Source: Pseudomonas bharatica CSV86
GTDB lineage: Bacteria; Pseudomonadota; Gammaproteobacteria; Pseudomonadales; Pseudomonadaceae
NCBI RefSeq assembly: GCF_000319305.2
Contig: NZ_AMWJ02000002.1
Location: 1,612,001 to 1,676,000 of the forward strand
Direction: 5' to 3'
DNA length: 64,000 nucleotides
The position numbers and the translations under genes were made by a program. Below are positions 42,240-49,807 of the stretch, piece after piece. Every line of letters begins with the position of its first letter. Positions within the stretch are counted from its first letter, which is position 1. Under the pieces are notes generated by a model. It was given only the letters and a program-made list of their open reading frames with translations. It ran no database searches and was not told the DNA's origin.

Positions 42240-43358
42240 TCAGACCAGGATCAGGTTGTCGCGGTGCACCAGCTCCGGCTCGGCACTGTAGCCCAGCAGG
42301 CCTTCGATGGCGTCCGACGGTTGGCCGATGATTTTCTGTGCTTCCAGGGCACTGTAGTTGGCCAGGCCGCGAGCCACCTCGGCGCCGTCCGGCCCGACGC
42401 ACACCACCATTTCGCCGCGGCGGAAGCTGCCCTGCACGGTCTTCACGCCCACCGGCAGCAGGCTCTTGTTGGCCTGGCGCAGAGCCTGCACGGCACCGGC
42501 ATCCAGCACCAGGGTGCCACGGGTCTGCAGATGGCCGGCCAGCCATTGCTTGCGCGCGGCCAGCATGCCGCGCTCCGGCGACAGCAGGGTGCCGATACGC
42601 TCGCCGGCCTTGAGACGATCCAGCACGCGTTCGATACGCCCGCCGATGATGATGGTATGGGCGCCGGACCGGGCCGCCAGGCGCGCGGCGCGCAGCTTGG
42701 TCTGCATGCCGCCGCGACCAAGGGCGCCGCCGGTCCCGCCGGCCACGGCGTCCAGGGCCGGATCGTCGGCGCGGGCTTCGTAGATCAGCTGGGCCTCGGG
42801 GTTATTGCGCGGGTCGGCGTCGAACATGCCGTCGCGGTCGGTGAGGATCACCAGCAGGTCGGCCTCGACCAGGTTGGCCACCAGCGCCGCCAGGGTGTCG
42901 TTGTCGCCGAAGCGGATCTCGTCGGTGACCACCGTGTCGTTTTCGTTGATCACCGGCACCACGCCCAGCTCCACCAGGGTGCGCAGGGTGCTGCGGGCGT
43001 TGAGGTAACGCTTGCGATCGGACAGGTCGTCGTGGGTCAGGAGAATCTGCGCGGTGTGCTTGCCGTGCTCGGCGAAGCTCGACTCCCAGGCCTGCACCAG
43101 GCCCATCTGGCCGATGGAGGCGGCGGCCTGCAGCTCGTTCATCGCGCTCGGTCGCTTGGTCCAGCCCAGACGGCTCATGCCGGCAGCCACGGCTCCCGAG
43201 GAGACCAGCACCAACTCGACGCCCGCTTCGCGCAGGGCCACCATCTGTTCAACCCAGACACCCATCGCCGCGCGATCCAGGCCCTTGCCATCCGCCGTCA
43301 GCAGGGCACTGCCAATCTTCACGACCCAGCGCTGGGCACCTGTCACCTTGCTCCGCAT
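42240..43358 (-). CDS. proB: Glutamate 5-kinase
   Basis: First step of proline synthesis: ATP-dependent phosphorylation of glutamate. 372 residues: amino acid kinase domain (VVKIGSALLTADGKGLDR; VSSGAVAAGMSRLGW; PVINENDTVVTDEIRFGDND; GRGGMQTKLRAARLA) plus a C-terminal PUA domain (about 280-360). Located downstream of cgtA in the common pseudomonad order rplU-rpmA-cgtA-proB. Confidence 0.96.
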   Translation of the reverse strand: MRSKVTGAQRWVVKIGSALLTADGKGLDRAAMGVWVEQMVALREAGVELVLVSSGAVAAGMSRLGWTKRPSAMNELQAAASIGQMGLVQAWESSFAEHGKHTAQILLTHDDLSDRKRYLNARSTLRTLVELGVVPVINENDTVVTDEIRFGDNDTLAALVANLVEADLLVILTDRDGMFDADPRNNPEAQLIYEARADDPALDAVAGGTGGALGRGGMQTKLRAARLAARSGAHTIIIGGRIERVLDRLKAGERIGTLLSPERGMLAARKQWLAGHLQTRGTLVLDAGAVQALRQANKSLLPVGVKTVQGSFRRGEMVVCVGPDGAEVARGLANYSALEAQKIIGQPSDAIEGLLGYSAEPELVHRDNLILV

Positions 43359-43401
43359 CTTCTTCCAACCTATCGATCTGTGTGGATTCTGTAGATAACA
43401 A

Positions 43402-43425
43402 AACGCCGCTTGAAAAAGCGGCGTT
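43402..43425 (-). terminator. Terminator after cgtA
   Basis: On the minus strand AACGCCGCTT-TTTC-AAGCGGCGTT, a perfect 10-bp stem, is followed by TTGTTA. It lies between cgtA and proB. Confidence 0.82.
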
Positions 43426-43442
43426 CAGTGTACTGCAACGGA

Positions 43443-44666
43443 TCAGTCGCGCACGTAAATGATTTCCGGGCCGTCTTCGTCGTCCTCGTCGCCCCAGAAG
43501 TCATCGTCGTCGCTGACATCGTCGACGCTCTTGACGCCGGTACGGCGCAGGGTGCGTGCATCGTCCAGGGCCTGCAGCTGGGCGCGGGCCTCGTCTTCGA
43601 TGCGCTGGTCGAGGTCGGCCAGCTCGGCGGCGTAGGCCGGGTCGGCGGCCAGGCGGTCGGCGCGGTCTTCCAGGTAGCGCATCAGGTCGTGGCTGATCTG
43701 CTCGGTACCCTGGCGCGAGATGGCCGAGATCAGGTAGACCGGGCCTTCCCATTGCAGGCGATCGACCACTTCCTTGACCCGTGCTTCACGCTCGTCTTCC
43801 GGGATCATGTCCGCCTTGTTCAGCACCAGCCAGCGCTCGCGCTCGCACAGCGACGGGCTGAAGCGCTCCAACTCGTTGACGATGACTTCGGCGGCATCGG
43901 CCGGGCTGCTTTCGTCCAGCGGCGCAAGGTCCACCAGGTGCAGCAGCACGCGGGTACGCGCCAGGTGCTTGAGGAAGCGGATGCCCAGGCCGGCACCGTC
44001 GGAAGCACCTTCGATCAGGCCGGGGATGTCGGCGATGACGAAGCTCTTCCAGCGATCGACGCTGACCACGCCCAGGTTCGGCACCAGGGTGGTGAACGGG
44101 TAGTCGGCGACCTTCGGCTTGGCGGCCGAGACGGCACGGATGAAAGTGCTCTTGCCGGCGTTCGGCAGGCCCAGCAGGCCAACATCGGCCAGGACCTTCA
44201 TCTCCAGCTTGAGGTCACGCTGCTCGCCCGGCTTGCCCGGGGTGGTCTGGCGTGGCGCACGGTTGGTACTGGATTTGAAACGGGTGTTGCCCAGGCCGTG
44301 CCAGCCGCCCTGCACCACCATCAGCTTCTGGCCTGGCTTGACCAGGTCGCCGATGATTTCCTGGGTGCTGGCGTCGATCACGGTGGTACCCACCGGAACG
44401 CGCAGGATCAGGTCATCGCCTTTCTTGCCGGTGCAGTCGGTGCTGCCGCCGTTGGAGCCACGCTGGGCCTCGAAGTGACGGGTGTAGCGATAGTCGACCA
44501 GGGTGTTGAGGTTCTCGTCGGCAACCATGAACACCGAACCGCCGTCACCACCGTCACCGCCGTTGGGGCCGCCGTTCTCGATGAACTTTTCGCGGCGGAA
44601 GCTCATGCAACCGTTCCCGCCATCACCGGCCTTGACCCGGATCGATACTTCGTCAACAAACTTCAT
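43443..44666 (-). CDS. cgtA: Obg-family GTPase (ribosome assembly)
   Basis: 407 residues. The glycine-rich Obg fold (about 1-158; KAGDGGNGCMSFRREKF) is followed by a G domain with GLPNAGKST, the DIPGLIEGAS switch and NKAD. A long acidic tail (SDDDDFWGDEDDEDGPE) ends the protein. It assists 50S maturation and stress responses. The next gene upstream on this strand is rpmA, separated by a terminator. Confidence 0.96.
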   Translation of the reverse strand: MKFVDEVSIRVKAGDGGNGCMSFRREKFIENGGPNGGDGGDGGSVFMVADENLNTLVDYRYTRHFEAQRGSNGGSTDCTGKKGDDLILRVPVGTTVIDASTQEIIGDLVKPGQKLMVVQGGWHGLGNTRFKSSTNRAPRQTTPGKPGEQRDLKLEMKVLADVGLLGLPNAGKSTFIRAVSAAKPKVADYPFTTLVPNLGVVSVDRWKSFVIADIPGLIEGASDGAGLGIRFLKHLARTRVLLHLVDLAPLDESSPADAAEVIVNELERFSPSLCERERWLVLNKADMIPEDEREARVKEVVDRLQWEGPVYLISAISRQGTEQISHDLMRYLEDRADRLAADPAYAAELADLDQRIEDEARAQLQALDDARTLRRTGVKSVDDVSDDDDFWGDEDDEDGPEIIYVRD

Positions 44667-44810
44667 AAAAACCGCCTCTCGTCAGACCGACGAGCTGAAT
44701 GACCAGATACGTAAGGCTCTTGCAAAAATGAGCGCGGCTAACCCGTCAAGCGAATACAGCGCCGGCAGCCCATGCGGACAGCTTTGCAAGAGACTCACTC
44801 CATAAACGAA

Positions 44811-44836
44811 AAAGCCCCGTCGCAAGACAGGGCTTT
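44811..44836 (-). terminator. Terminator after rpmA
   Basis: Minus strand AAAGCCCTGTC-TTGC-GACGGGGCTTT (one wobble), then TTCG. It ends the rplU-rpmA operon. Confidence 0.85.
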
Positions 44837-44852
44837 CCCAGCGTTCGCACGA

Positions 44853-45110
44853 TTACTCGGCGACAACGCTCACGTAACGACGACCGAAGGCGCCTTTTAC
44901 TTCGAACTTGATCTTGCCAGCGATCTTGGCGAACAAGGTGTGATCCTTGCCCATGCCAACGCCGTAGCCAGCGTGGAACTGGGTGCCGCGCTGACGGACG
45001 ATGATGTTGCCTGGAACGATAGCCTGGCCGCCATACATCTTCACGCCAAGGCGTTTGGCTTCTGAGTCGCGACCGTTACGGGTACTACCACCAGCTTTTT
45101 TGTGTGCCAT
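44853..45110 (-). CDS. rpmA: 50S ribosomal protein bL27
   Basis: 85 residues: MAHKKAGGSTRNGRDSEAKR is the standard L27 N-terminus, which reaches the peptidyl transferase centre. GGAG is properly placed before the ATG. It lies 35 nt after rplU. Confidence 0.98.
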   Translation of the reverse strand: MAHKKAGGSTRNGRDSEAKRLGVKMYGGQAIVPGNIIVRQRGTQFHAGYGVGMGKDHTLFAKIAGKIKFEVKGAFGRRYVSVVAE

Positions 45111-45145
45111 GAGTTCAATTCTCCTGAAGGGGGATTAGGCTGGAA

Positions 45146-45460
45146 TTAAGCCTGAATACCGGTGATTTTGATCTCGGTGAACCACTGGCGGTGGCCCATA
45201 CGCTTCATGTGGTGCTTACGGCGGCGGAACTTGATGATGCGCACTTTGTCGTGACGACCTTGGGAGATCACTTCAGCAACAACCTTTGCACCAGCAACGA
45301 CTGGAGCGCCGATGTTCACGTCGTCGCCATTGGCAACCAGCAGAACGCGGTCGAAAGTAACGGATTCGCCGGTAGCGACTTCCAGTTTCTCGATCTTCAG
45401 GTATTCACCTTCGGCGACTTTGTACTGCTTGCCACCGGTAACAATTACTGCGTAAGACAT
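45146..45460 (-). CDS. rplU: 50S ribosomal protein bL21
   Basis: 104 residues: MSYAVIVTGGKQYKVAEGEYLKIEKLEV (in parts) and the C-terminal KFRRRKHHMKRMGHRQ rRNA-binding stretch are diagnostic. GGAG precedes the ATG at 45460. Divergent from ispB, with about 250 bp of promoter region between them. Confidence 0.98.
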   Translation of the reverse strand: MSYAVIVTGGKQYKVAEGEYLKIEKLEVATGESVTFDRVLLVANGDDVNIGAPVVAGAKVVAEVISQGRHDKVRIIKFRRRKHHMKRMGHRQWFTEIKITGIQA

Positions 45461-45709
45461 GGTATTTCTCCGATAATCCTGCTCACCCAGCGCTTTATAG
45501 GAAGAGTATTGGCTGGCATGGCTGCACGAGGCTGGAACGGCCCGGTGCAATTGCGTAAGGCAGGTGCTGCCCAGGAAGTAGGGTGCGCGATTGTACGCAA
45601 GCCCGCCGGGCCTTGCAAGTGGCGCCCGGGGCCGCCGGGCCGGGCGCCTTGACAGGCCGGGACCCGCAACCTAGCATGCCGCGCAACCTATATGGAGCAC
45701 CTGTGGCCG

Positions 45710-46678
45710 ATGCAACCCCAAGCTTTCTACCGCGCGGTAGCGGACGATTTCAGCGCCGTTGACGAGATCATCAAGAAACAGCTGACTTCGCGCGTTCCGC
45801 TGGTATCGAAAATCGGCGACTACATTACCTCGGCCGGCGGCAAGCGCCTGCGTCCGCTGCTGGTACTGCTCTGCGGCAAGGCCCTGGGCCGTGAAGGCGA
45901 CGACCTGCGCCTGCTCGCCGCCACCATCGAATTTCTCCACACCGCCACCCTGCTGCACGACGACGTGGTCGACATGTCCGGCATGCGCCGTGGCCGCTCC
46001 ACCGCCAACGCCCTGTGGGGCAACGCGCCGAGCGTGCTGGTGGGCGACTTCCTTTATTCGCGCTCGTTCGAAATGATGGTCGAGCTCGGCTCGATGCCGG
46101 TCATGCAGATCCTGTCGAAGGCCACCCGGGTCATCGCCGAGGGTGAGGTGCTGCAACTGTCGCGGGTGCGCGATGCCAGCACCACCGAAGAAATCTACAT
46201 GGACGTGATCCGCGGCAAGACCGCGATGCTGTTCGAAGCCTCGACCCACAGCGCCGCCGCCCTGGCCAATGCCAGCGAAGAACAGCGCGAGGCCCTGCGC
46301 ACCTTCGGCGACCACCTGGGCGTGGCCTTCCAGCTGGTCGACGACCTGCTCGACTACAAGGGCGACGCGCAGACCCTGGGCAAGAACGTCGGCGACGACC
46401 TCGCCGAAGGCAAGCCGACCCTGCCGCTGATCTACACCATGCGCGAAGGCACCCCTGAACAGGCCGCACTGGTTCGCCAGGCGATCCAGAAAGGCGGGAT
46501 CGAGGACCTGGAGCGCATCCGCGAAGCCGTGGAAGCCTCGGGTTCGCTGGACTACACGGCAAAACTGGCCCGCGACTACGTGGCCCGCGCCATCGCCTGC
46601 CTCGAAGTGCTGCCGGCCAGCGAATACCGCGATGCGCTGGTCGAGCTCAGCGAATTCGCCGTAGCCCGCACCCACTGA
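45710..46678 (+). CDS. ispB: Octaprenyl diphosphate synthase
   Basis: Makes the polyprenyl chain for ubiquinone. 322 residues. First Asp-rich motif LLHDDVVDMSGMRRG (near residue 80), second FQLVDDLLDYKGD (near 210). The ATG at 45710 (MQPQAFYRAVADDFS) agrees with pseudomonad homologues; one earlier ATG exists. Conserved neighbour of rplU. Confidence 0.95.
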   Translation: MQPQAFYRAVADDFSAVDEIIKKQLTSRVPLVSKIGDYITSAGGKRLRPLLVLLCGKALGREGDDLRLLAATIEFLHTATLLHDDVVDMSGMRRGRSTANALWGNAPSVLVGDFLYSRSFEMMVELGSMPVMQILSKATRVIAEGEVLQLSRVRDASTTEEIYMDVIRGKTAMLFEASTHSAAALANASEEQREALRTFGDHLGVAFQLVDDLLDYKGDAQTLGKNVGDDLAEGKPTLPLIYTMREGTPEQAALVRQAIQKGGIEDLERIREAVEASGSLDYTAKLARDYVARAIACLEVLPASEYRDALVELSEFAVARTH

Positions 46679-46688
46679 CCCCCCCTCC

Positions 46689-46715
46689 GGCCCGTCGCTC
46701 GACGGGCCTGCTTTT
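46689..46715 (+). terminator. Terminator after ispB
   Basis: GGCCCGTC-GCTC-GACGGGCC followed by TGCTTTT. Confidence 0.85.
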
Positions 46716-46777
46716 CCTCTGCCGGGCAAAACCCTATACAATGTGGGCTTTCTGCACGCATGACCCGAGGAAACTTA

Positions 46778-47119
46778 GTGAGCACCTTGCCACCCTGCCC
46801 CAAATGCAACTCCGAATACACCTATGAAGACGGCACCCAGCTGATCTGCCCCGAGTGCGCCCACGAGTGGTCGGCCGGCGGCAACGCCGAGGCGGCCAAC
46901 GATGACGTAGTGAAGAAGGACGCGGTGGGCAACGTCCTGCAGGACGGCGACACCATCACCGTGATCAAGGACCTCAAGGTCAAGGGCACCTCCCTGGTGG
47001 TCAAGGTCGGCACCAAGGTCAAGAACATCCGCCTGTGCGATGGCGACCACGATATCGACTGCAAGATCGACGGCATCGGTCCGATGAAGCTGAAGTCCGA
47101 GTTCGTCCGCAAGGTCTGA
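46778..47119 (+). CDS. yjdM: YjdM/PhnA-family zinc-ribbon protein
   Basis: 113 residues: N-terminal zinc ribbon CPKC-N(17)-CPEC, then the PhnA domain (VVKKDAVGNVLQDGDTITV; KVKNIRLCDGDHDIDCKIDG). Despite the PhnA name, it is not phosphonoacetate hydrolase; its role is unclear. The GTG at 46778, behind CGAGGAAACTTA, gives the family start (VSTLPPCPKC). Confidence 0.9.
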   Translation: MSTLPPCPKCNSEYTYEDGTQLICPECAHEWSAGGNAEAANDDVVKKDAVGNVLQDGDTITVIKDLKVKGTSLVVKVGTKVKNIRLCDGDHDIDCKIDGIGPMKLKSEFVRKV

Positions 47120-47207
47120 ACCCCACCTCATTCCAGGTGCGCGCTGCCATACGGGCGCGCACTTCGGCAGAAAATGCAAACTATTCCCAATTGCCACTTG
47201 CTATTTC

Positions 47208-47226
47208 GATAATAAGAATTATTCTC
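47208..47226 (+). promoter_or_regulatory. Fur box
   Basis: GATAATAAGAATTATTCTC compares with the Fur consensus GATAATGATAATCATTATC (about 14 of 19 positions identical). It lies 28 nt upstream of the next gene's ATG, so it should repress that gene when iron is ample. Confidence 0.8.
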
Positions 47227-47253
47227 ACTGAAAGTTTTTCAAGGAGAATAGCC

Positions 47254-47502
47254 ATGACTTATCTGATCGACGCCTGGCTGGACCGTCCCCACCCTTACCT
47301 GCGCATCCTCCACCGTGAAACCGGCGAAGTCTGTGCCGTGCTCGAAGAAGCGGCACTGGACGAACTGCGTGAACAGGGCGACCTGGATCTGAACGGATTG
47401 AATTCGAGTGAGCCGATCGTGCTCAAGGAGCTGGTGAGGAACCTGTTCCTGTTCTGCTATGCCCGGGCCTTGCGCCCGAACACCCCGCATGCGGGGTTCT
47501 AG
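47254..47502 (+). CDS. Small iron-regulated protein (PA4570-like)
   Basis: 82 residues, MTYLIDAWLDRPHPYLRILH, followed by an acidic helix (EEAALDELREQGDLDL) and a hydrophobic end (LVRNLFLFCYARAL). No known domain. AAGGAGAATAGCC supports the start. The Fur box and the location after ispB parallel PA4570 of P. aeruginosa, recalled as iron-responsive. Function unknown. Confidence 0.82.
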   Translation: MTYLIDAWLDRPHPYLRILHRETGEVCAVLEEAALDELREQGDLDLNGLNSSEPIVLKELVRNLFLFCYARALRPNTPHAGF

Positions 47503-47524
47503 CCCATTTCTTTGCTGGTCTTTA

Positions 47525-47608
47525 GGGCCTCATCGCCGGCAACGCCGGCTCCAACAGGTTTCGCGGTGTGCAAACCCTGTGGGAGCCGGCGTTGCCGGCG
47601 ATGAGGCC
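47525..47608. repeat. REPIN with a GCCGGCAACGCCGGC-type core
   Basis: GGGCCTCATCGCCGGCAACG and complement; a third REP variant (GGAGCCGGCGTTGCCGGCGA). Confidence 0.88.
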
Positions 47609-47615
47609 AGAAGCC

Positions 47616-48233
47616 TTACAGAACGTCCAGCAACTCGACGTCGAACACCAGCACGCTGTGCGGCGGGATGCTACCGACGCCTTGGGCGCCGTAGGCCAGC
47701 TCGCTCGGTACGTACAGGCGCCATTTGCTGCCGGCGTTCATCAGTTGCAGGGCTTCGGTCCAGCCGGCGATCACGCCGCCAACCGGGAATTCGGCCGGCT
47801 GGCCACGGTCGTAGGAGCTGTCGAACACGGTGCCGTCGATCAGGGTGCCGTGGTAGTGGGTGCGCACGCTGTCTTCGCGAGTCGGCTTGGCGCCTTCGCC
47901 TGCGGTCAGTACTTCGTACTGCAGGCCGGAAGCCAGGCTGGTGATGCCTTCGCGCTTGGCGTTCTGGGCCAGGAATTCCTTGCCGGCCGCTGCAGCGGCT
48001 TCGGCCTTGGCAGCCTGCTGGGCCTGCATGACTTCACGAATGACCTTGAAGCTGGCCGACAGGTCTTCTTCGCTGACGCGGCTGGCCGCACCGTTGAAAG
48101 CGTCGGTCAGACCGGCCAGGATGGCTTCCAGGCTCACACCCGGTGGCGGGTTGTCACGCAGTTGGCCACCCAGCTGACGGCCGATGCCGTAGCTGACGCG
48201 GGTTTCGTCGGTGGACAGATTGATTTCGGACAT
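47616..48233 (-). CDS. fklB: FKBP-type peptidyl-prolyl isomerase FklB
   Basis: 205 residues. The N-terminal helical dimerisation domain (about 1-90; VSYGIGRQLGGQL) and the FKBP domain (about 95-205; VRTHYHGTLIDGTVFDSSYDRGQP, GWTEALQLMNAGSKWRLYVPSELAYG in parts) are both intact. No signal peptide, so cytosolic like E. coli FklB. Confidence 0.93.
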   Translation of the reverse strand: MSEINLSTDETRVSYGIGRQLGGQLRDNPPPGVSLEAILAGLTDAFNGAASRVSEEDLSASFKVIREVMQAQQAAKAEAAAAAGKEFLAQNAKREGITSLASGLQYEVLTAGEGAKPTREDSVRTHYHGTLIDGTVFDSSYDRGQPAEFPVGGVIAGWTEALQLMNAGSKWRLYVPSELAYGAQGVGSIPPHSVLVFDVELLDVL

Positions 48234-48319
48234 TGGCTTGCTCCGCAGCAGGGCGCACGACAACCGCGCCCTTTATGAAAAGGGCTCGCAGCCTAGCACA
48301 CTGCGGCGAAGCGAATCAG

Positions 48320-48625
48320 CTATCGGGCACTACGGCTGGACAACGGCACTTTAAGGTCTTCCTCGACAACGCTGGCCATCCCGCACATTTCGTCCTGTAC
48401 CGACCAGTGCACCAGGTGCATCGGCATCTGTGGCAACCCCTCGAGCAGCAGGTGCGCCTGCTCCACCGAATGCACTTTCAGACGCGTGCCACGGGCGTCG
48501 GTAAGGGCGTGGGCATGGCCATGGGAACGCGCTTCCAGCAAATAGTCGCCGCCTTCGATGGCGATCAGGTTGAGCTCGTCGATACGGCCCGCTCGGGCCT
48601 GGGTGTTCAGTTCGTGCAGGTTCAT
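48320..48625 (-). CDS. Conserved hypothetical protein (DUF6482-like)
   Basis: 101 residues, MNLHELNTQARAGRIDELNL, compact alpha-beta protein with no transmembrane segment. Homologues are annotated as hypothetical or, doubtfully, as metal ABC transporter ATPase; no Walker motif is present. GAGGTGCGCCC lies before the ATG at 48625. Confidence 0.75.
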   Translation of the reverse strand: MNLHELNTQARAGRIDELNLIAIEGGDYLLEARSHGHAHALTDARGTRLKVHSVEQAHLLLEGLPQMPMHLVHWSVQDEMCGMASVVEEDLKVPLSSRSAR

Positions 48626-48694
48626 GGGCGCACCTCGCGACGTTGACCGCTCATTTTTTGTACAGCCCATTGCAAAGCACAAGAGCGAAACGCA

Positions 48695-48726
48695 ACCGCC
48701 CGTCCGTTTTGCAACGGACGGGCGGT
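48695..48726 (-). terminator. Terminator after the UPF0114 gene
   Basis: A perfect 12-bp stem (ACCGCCCGTCCG/CGGACGGGCGGT) with an 8-nt loop, then TGCGTTTCG on the minus strand. Confidence 0.8.
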
Positions 48727-48749
48727 CGGTGACGCAGGCGACGCCTTGC

Positions 48750-49238
48750 TCAGTGCTTGGTGACCTTGTCCAGGTAACCCATGGCAAAGGCCGACACCAC
48801 GAAGGTCATGTGGATGATCACGTACCACATCAGGTAGTTCGACGAGATGTTCTGCGCATCCATGAACACCCGCAGCAAGTGGATCGAGGAAATCGCCACG
48901 ATCGACGCCGCTACCTTCATTTTCAACGACGAGGAGTCCATCTTGCCCAGCCAGTTGAGCTTTTCCTTGTCCTCGTCGATGTCCAGTTGCGAAACGAAGT
49001 TCTCGTAGCCGGAAATCATCACCATCACCAGCAGGCCACCGACCAGGGCCATGTCGATCAGCGACAGCAGCACCAGGATCAGGTCGGATTCGGCCAGGGA
49101 GAAGACGTTCGGCAGAACGTGGAAGATTTCCTGGAAGAACTTGAGCGCCAGCGCCAGCAAGCCCAGCGACAATCCAAAGTAGATCGGTGCGAGCAGCCAG
49201 CGCGAGGCGTACATCGCATTTTCGATAAAGCGTTCCAT
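48750..49238 (-). CDS. UPF0114 / YqhA-family membrane protein
   Basis: 162 residues with about four transmembrane helices. The start MERFIENAMYASRWLLAPIYFGLSLGLLAL is characteristic of the TIGR00645/YqhA family. Function unknown. The ATG at 49238 matches the family; a GTG four codons earlier (MTSSMERF) is possible. Confidence 0.92.
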   Translation of the reverse strand: MERFIENAMYASRWLLAPIYFGLSLGLLALALKFFQEIFHVLPNVFSLAESDLILVLLSLIDMALVGGLLVMVMISGYENFVSQLDIDEDKEKLNWLGKMDSSSLKMKVAASIVAISSIHLLRVFMDAQNISSNYLMWYVIIHMTFVVSAFAMGYLDKVTKH

Positions 49239-49331
49239 TGAGCTAGTCACCTGAAGGCGGGGGAAAATCGGCCGGGAGTATATCAGCCGGACGTGAAGGA
49301 AAAAGCCCGCGACGCGCTGCCGCAGGCTCCC

Positions 49332-49640
49332 TCAGTGATGGACGTGGCCATTGACCCGACGCAGTTGGGCTTGCAGGTGCACGCTCCAGATCTGCGGGTC
49401 ATCGGCCAGCTGGTAGCCGTGCAGGGTCAGGCTGTCGACGATGGCGTTGAGTACCGACTCGGCCACGAAGGGCCCATGGAATGGTCCCTGGGCCTTGATC
49501 GCGGAAGGTTGTTCGCCTGCCATGCCGGCGGCGAAGAGAAGGGTCCACATGCCGTTGTCGCCGGCCAGCGGACGGATGCTGCATTCGATGCGGGTCACCA
49601 GACCCAGGCATTGGCGGGTAAGGCTGAGGCTGCGCGGCAT
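49332..49640 (-). CDS. Conserved hypothetical protein (PA4575-like)
   Basis: 102 residues, MPRSLSLTRQCLGLVTRIEC, with no recognised domain. It sits between the UPF0114 gene and the Lon-like protease, as in P. aeruginosa. CGAGGGTCTTCGCC precedes the ATG. Confidence 0.75.
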   Translation of the reverse strand: MPRSLSLTRQCLGLVTRIECSIRPLAGDNGMWTLLFAAGMAGEQPSAIKAQGPFHGPFVAESVLNAIVDSLTLHGYQLADDPQIWSVHLQAQLRRVNGHVHH

Positions 49641-49807
49641 GGCGAAGACCCTCGGTAGAACCTCGTTCAGCCTTCGACAAGGCTGTTTCCATCCTGTACC
49701 GACGACTATCCATGCTCTGAAGGATAGAAGAAAACCGGCCAGTACAAGCGCCTCACGGGGAACGGGCGCCGAATGGTCATGCCACCGCGACGCCCGCGCC
49801 CGGCCCG

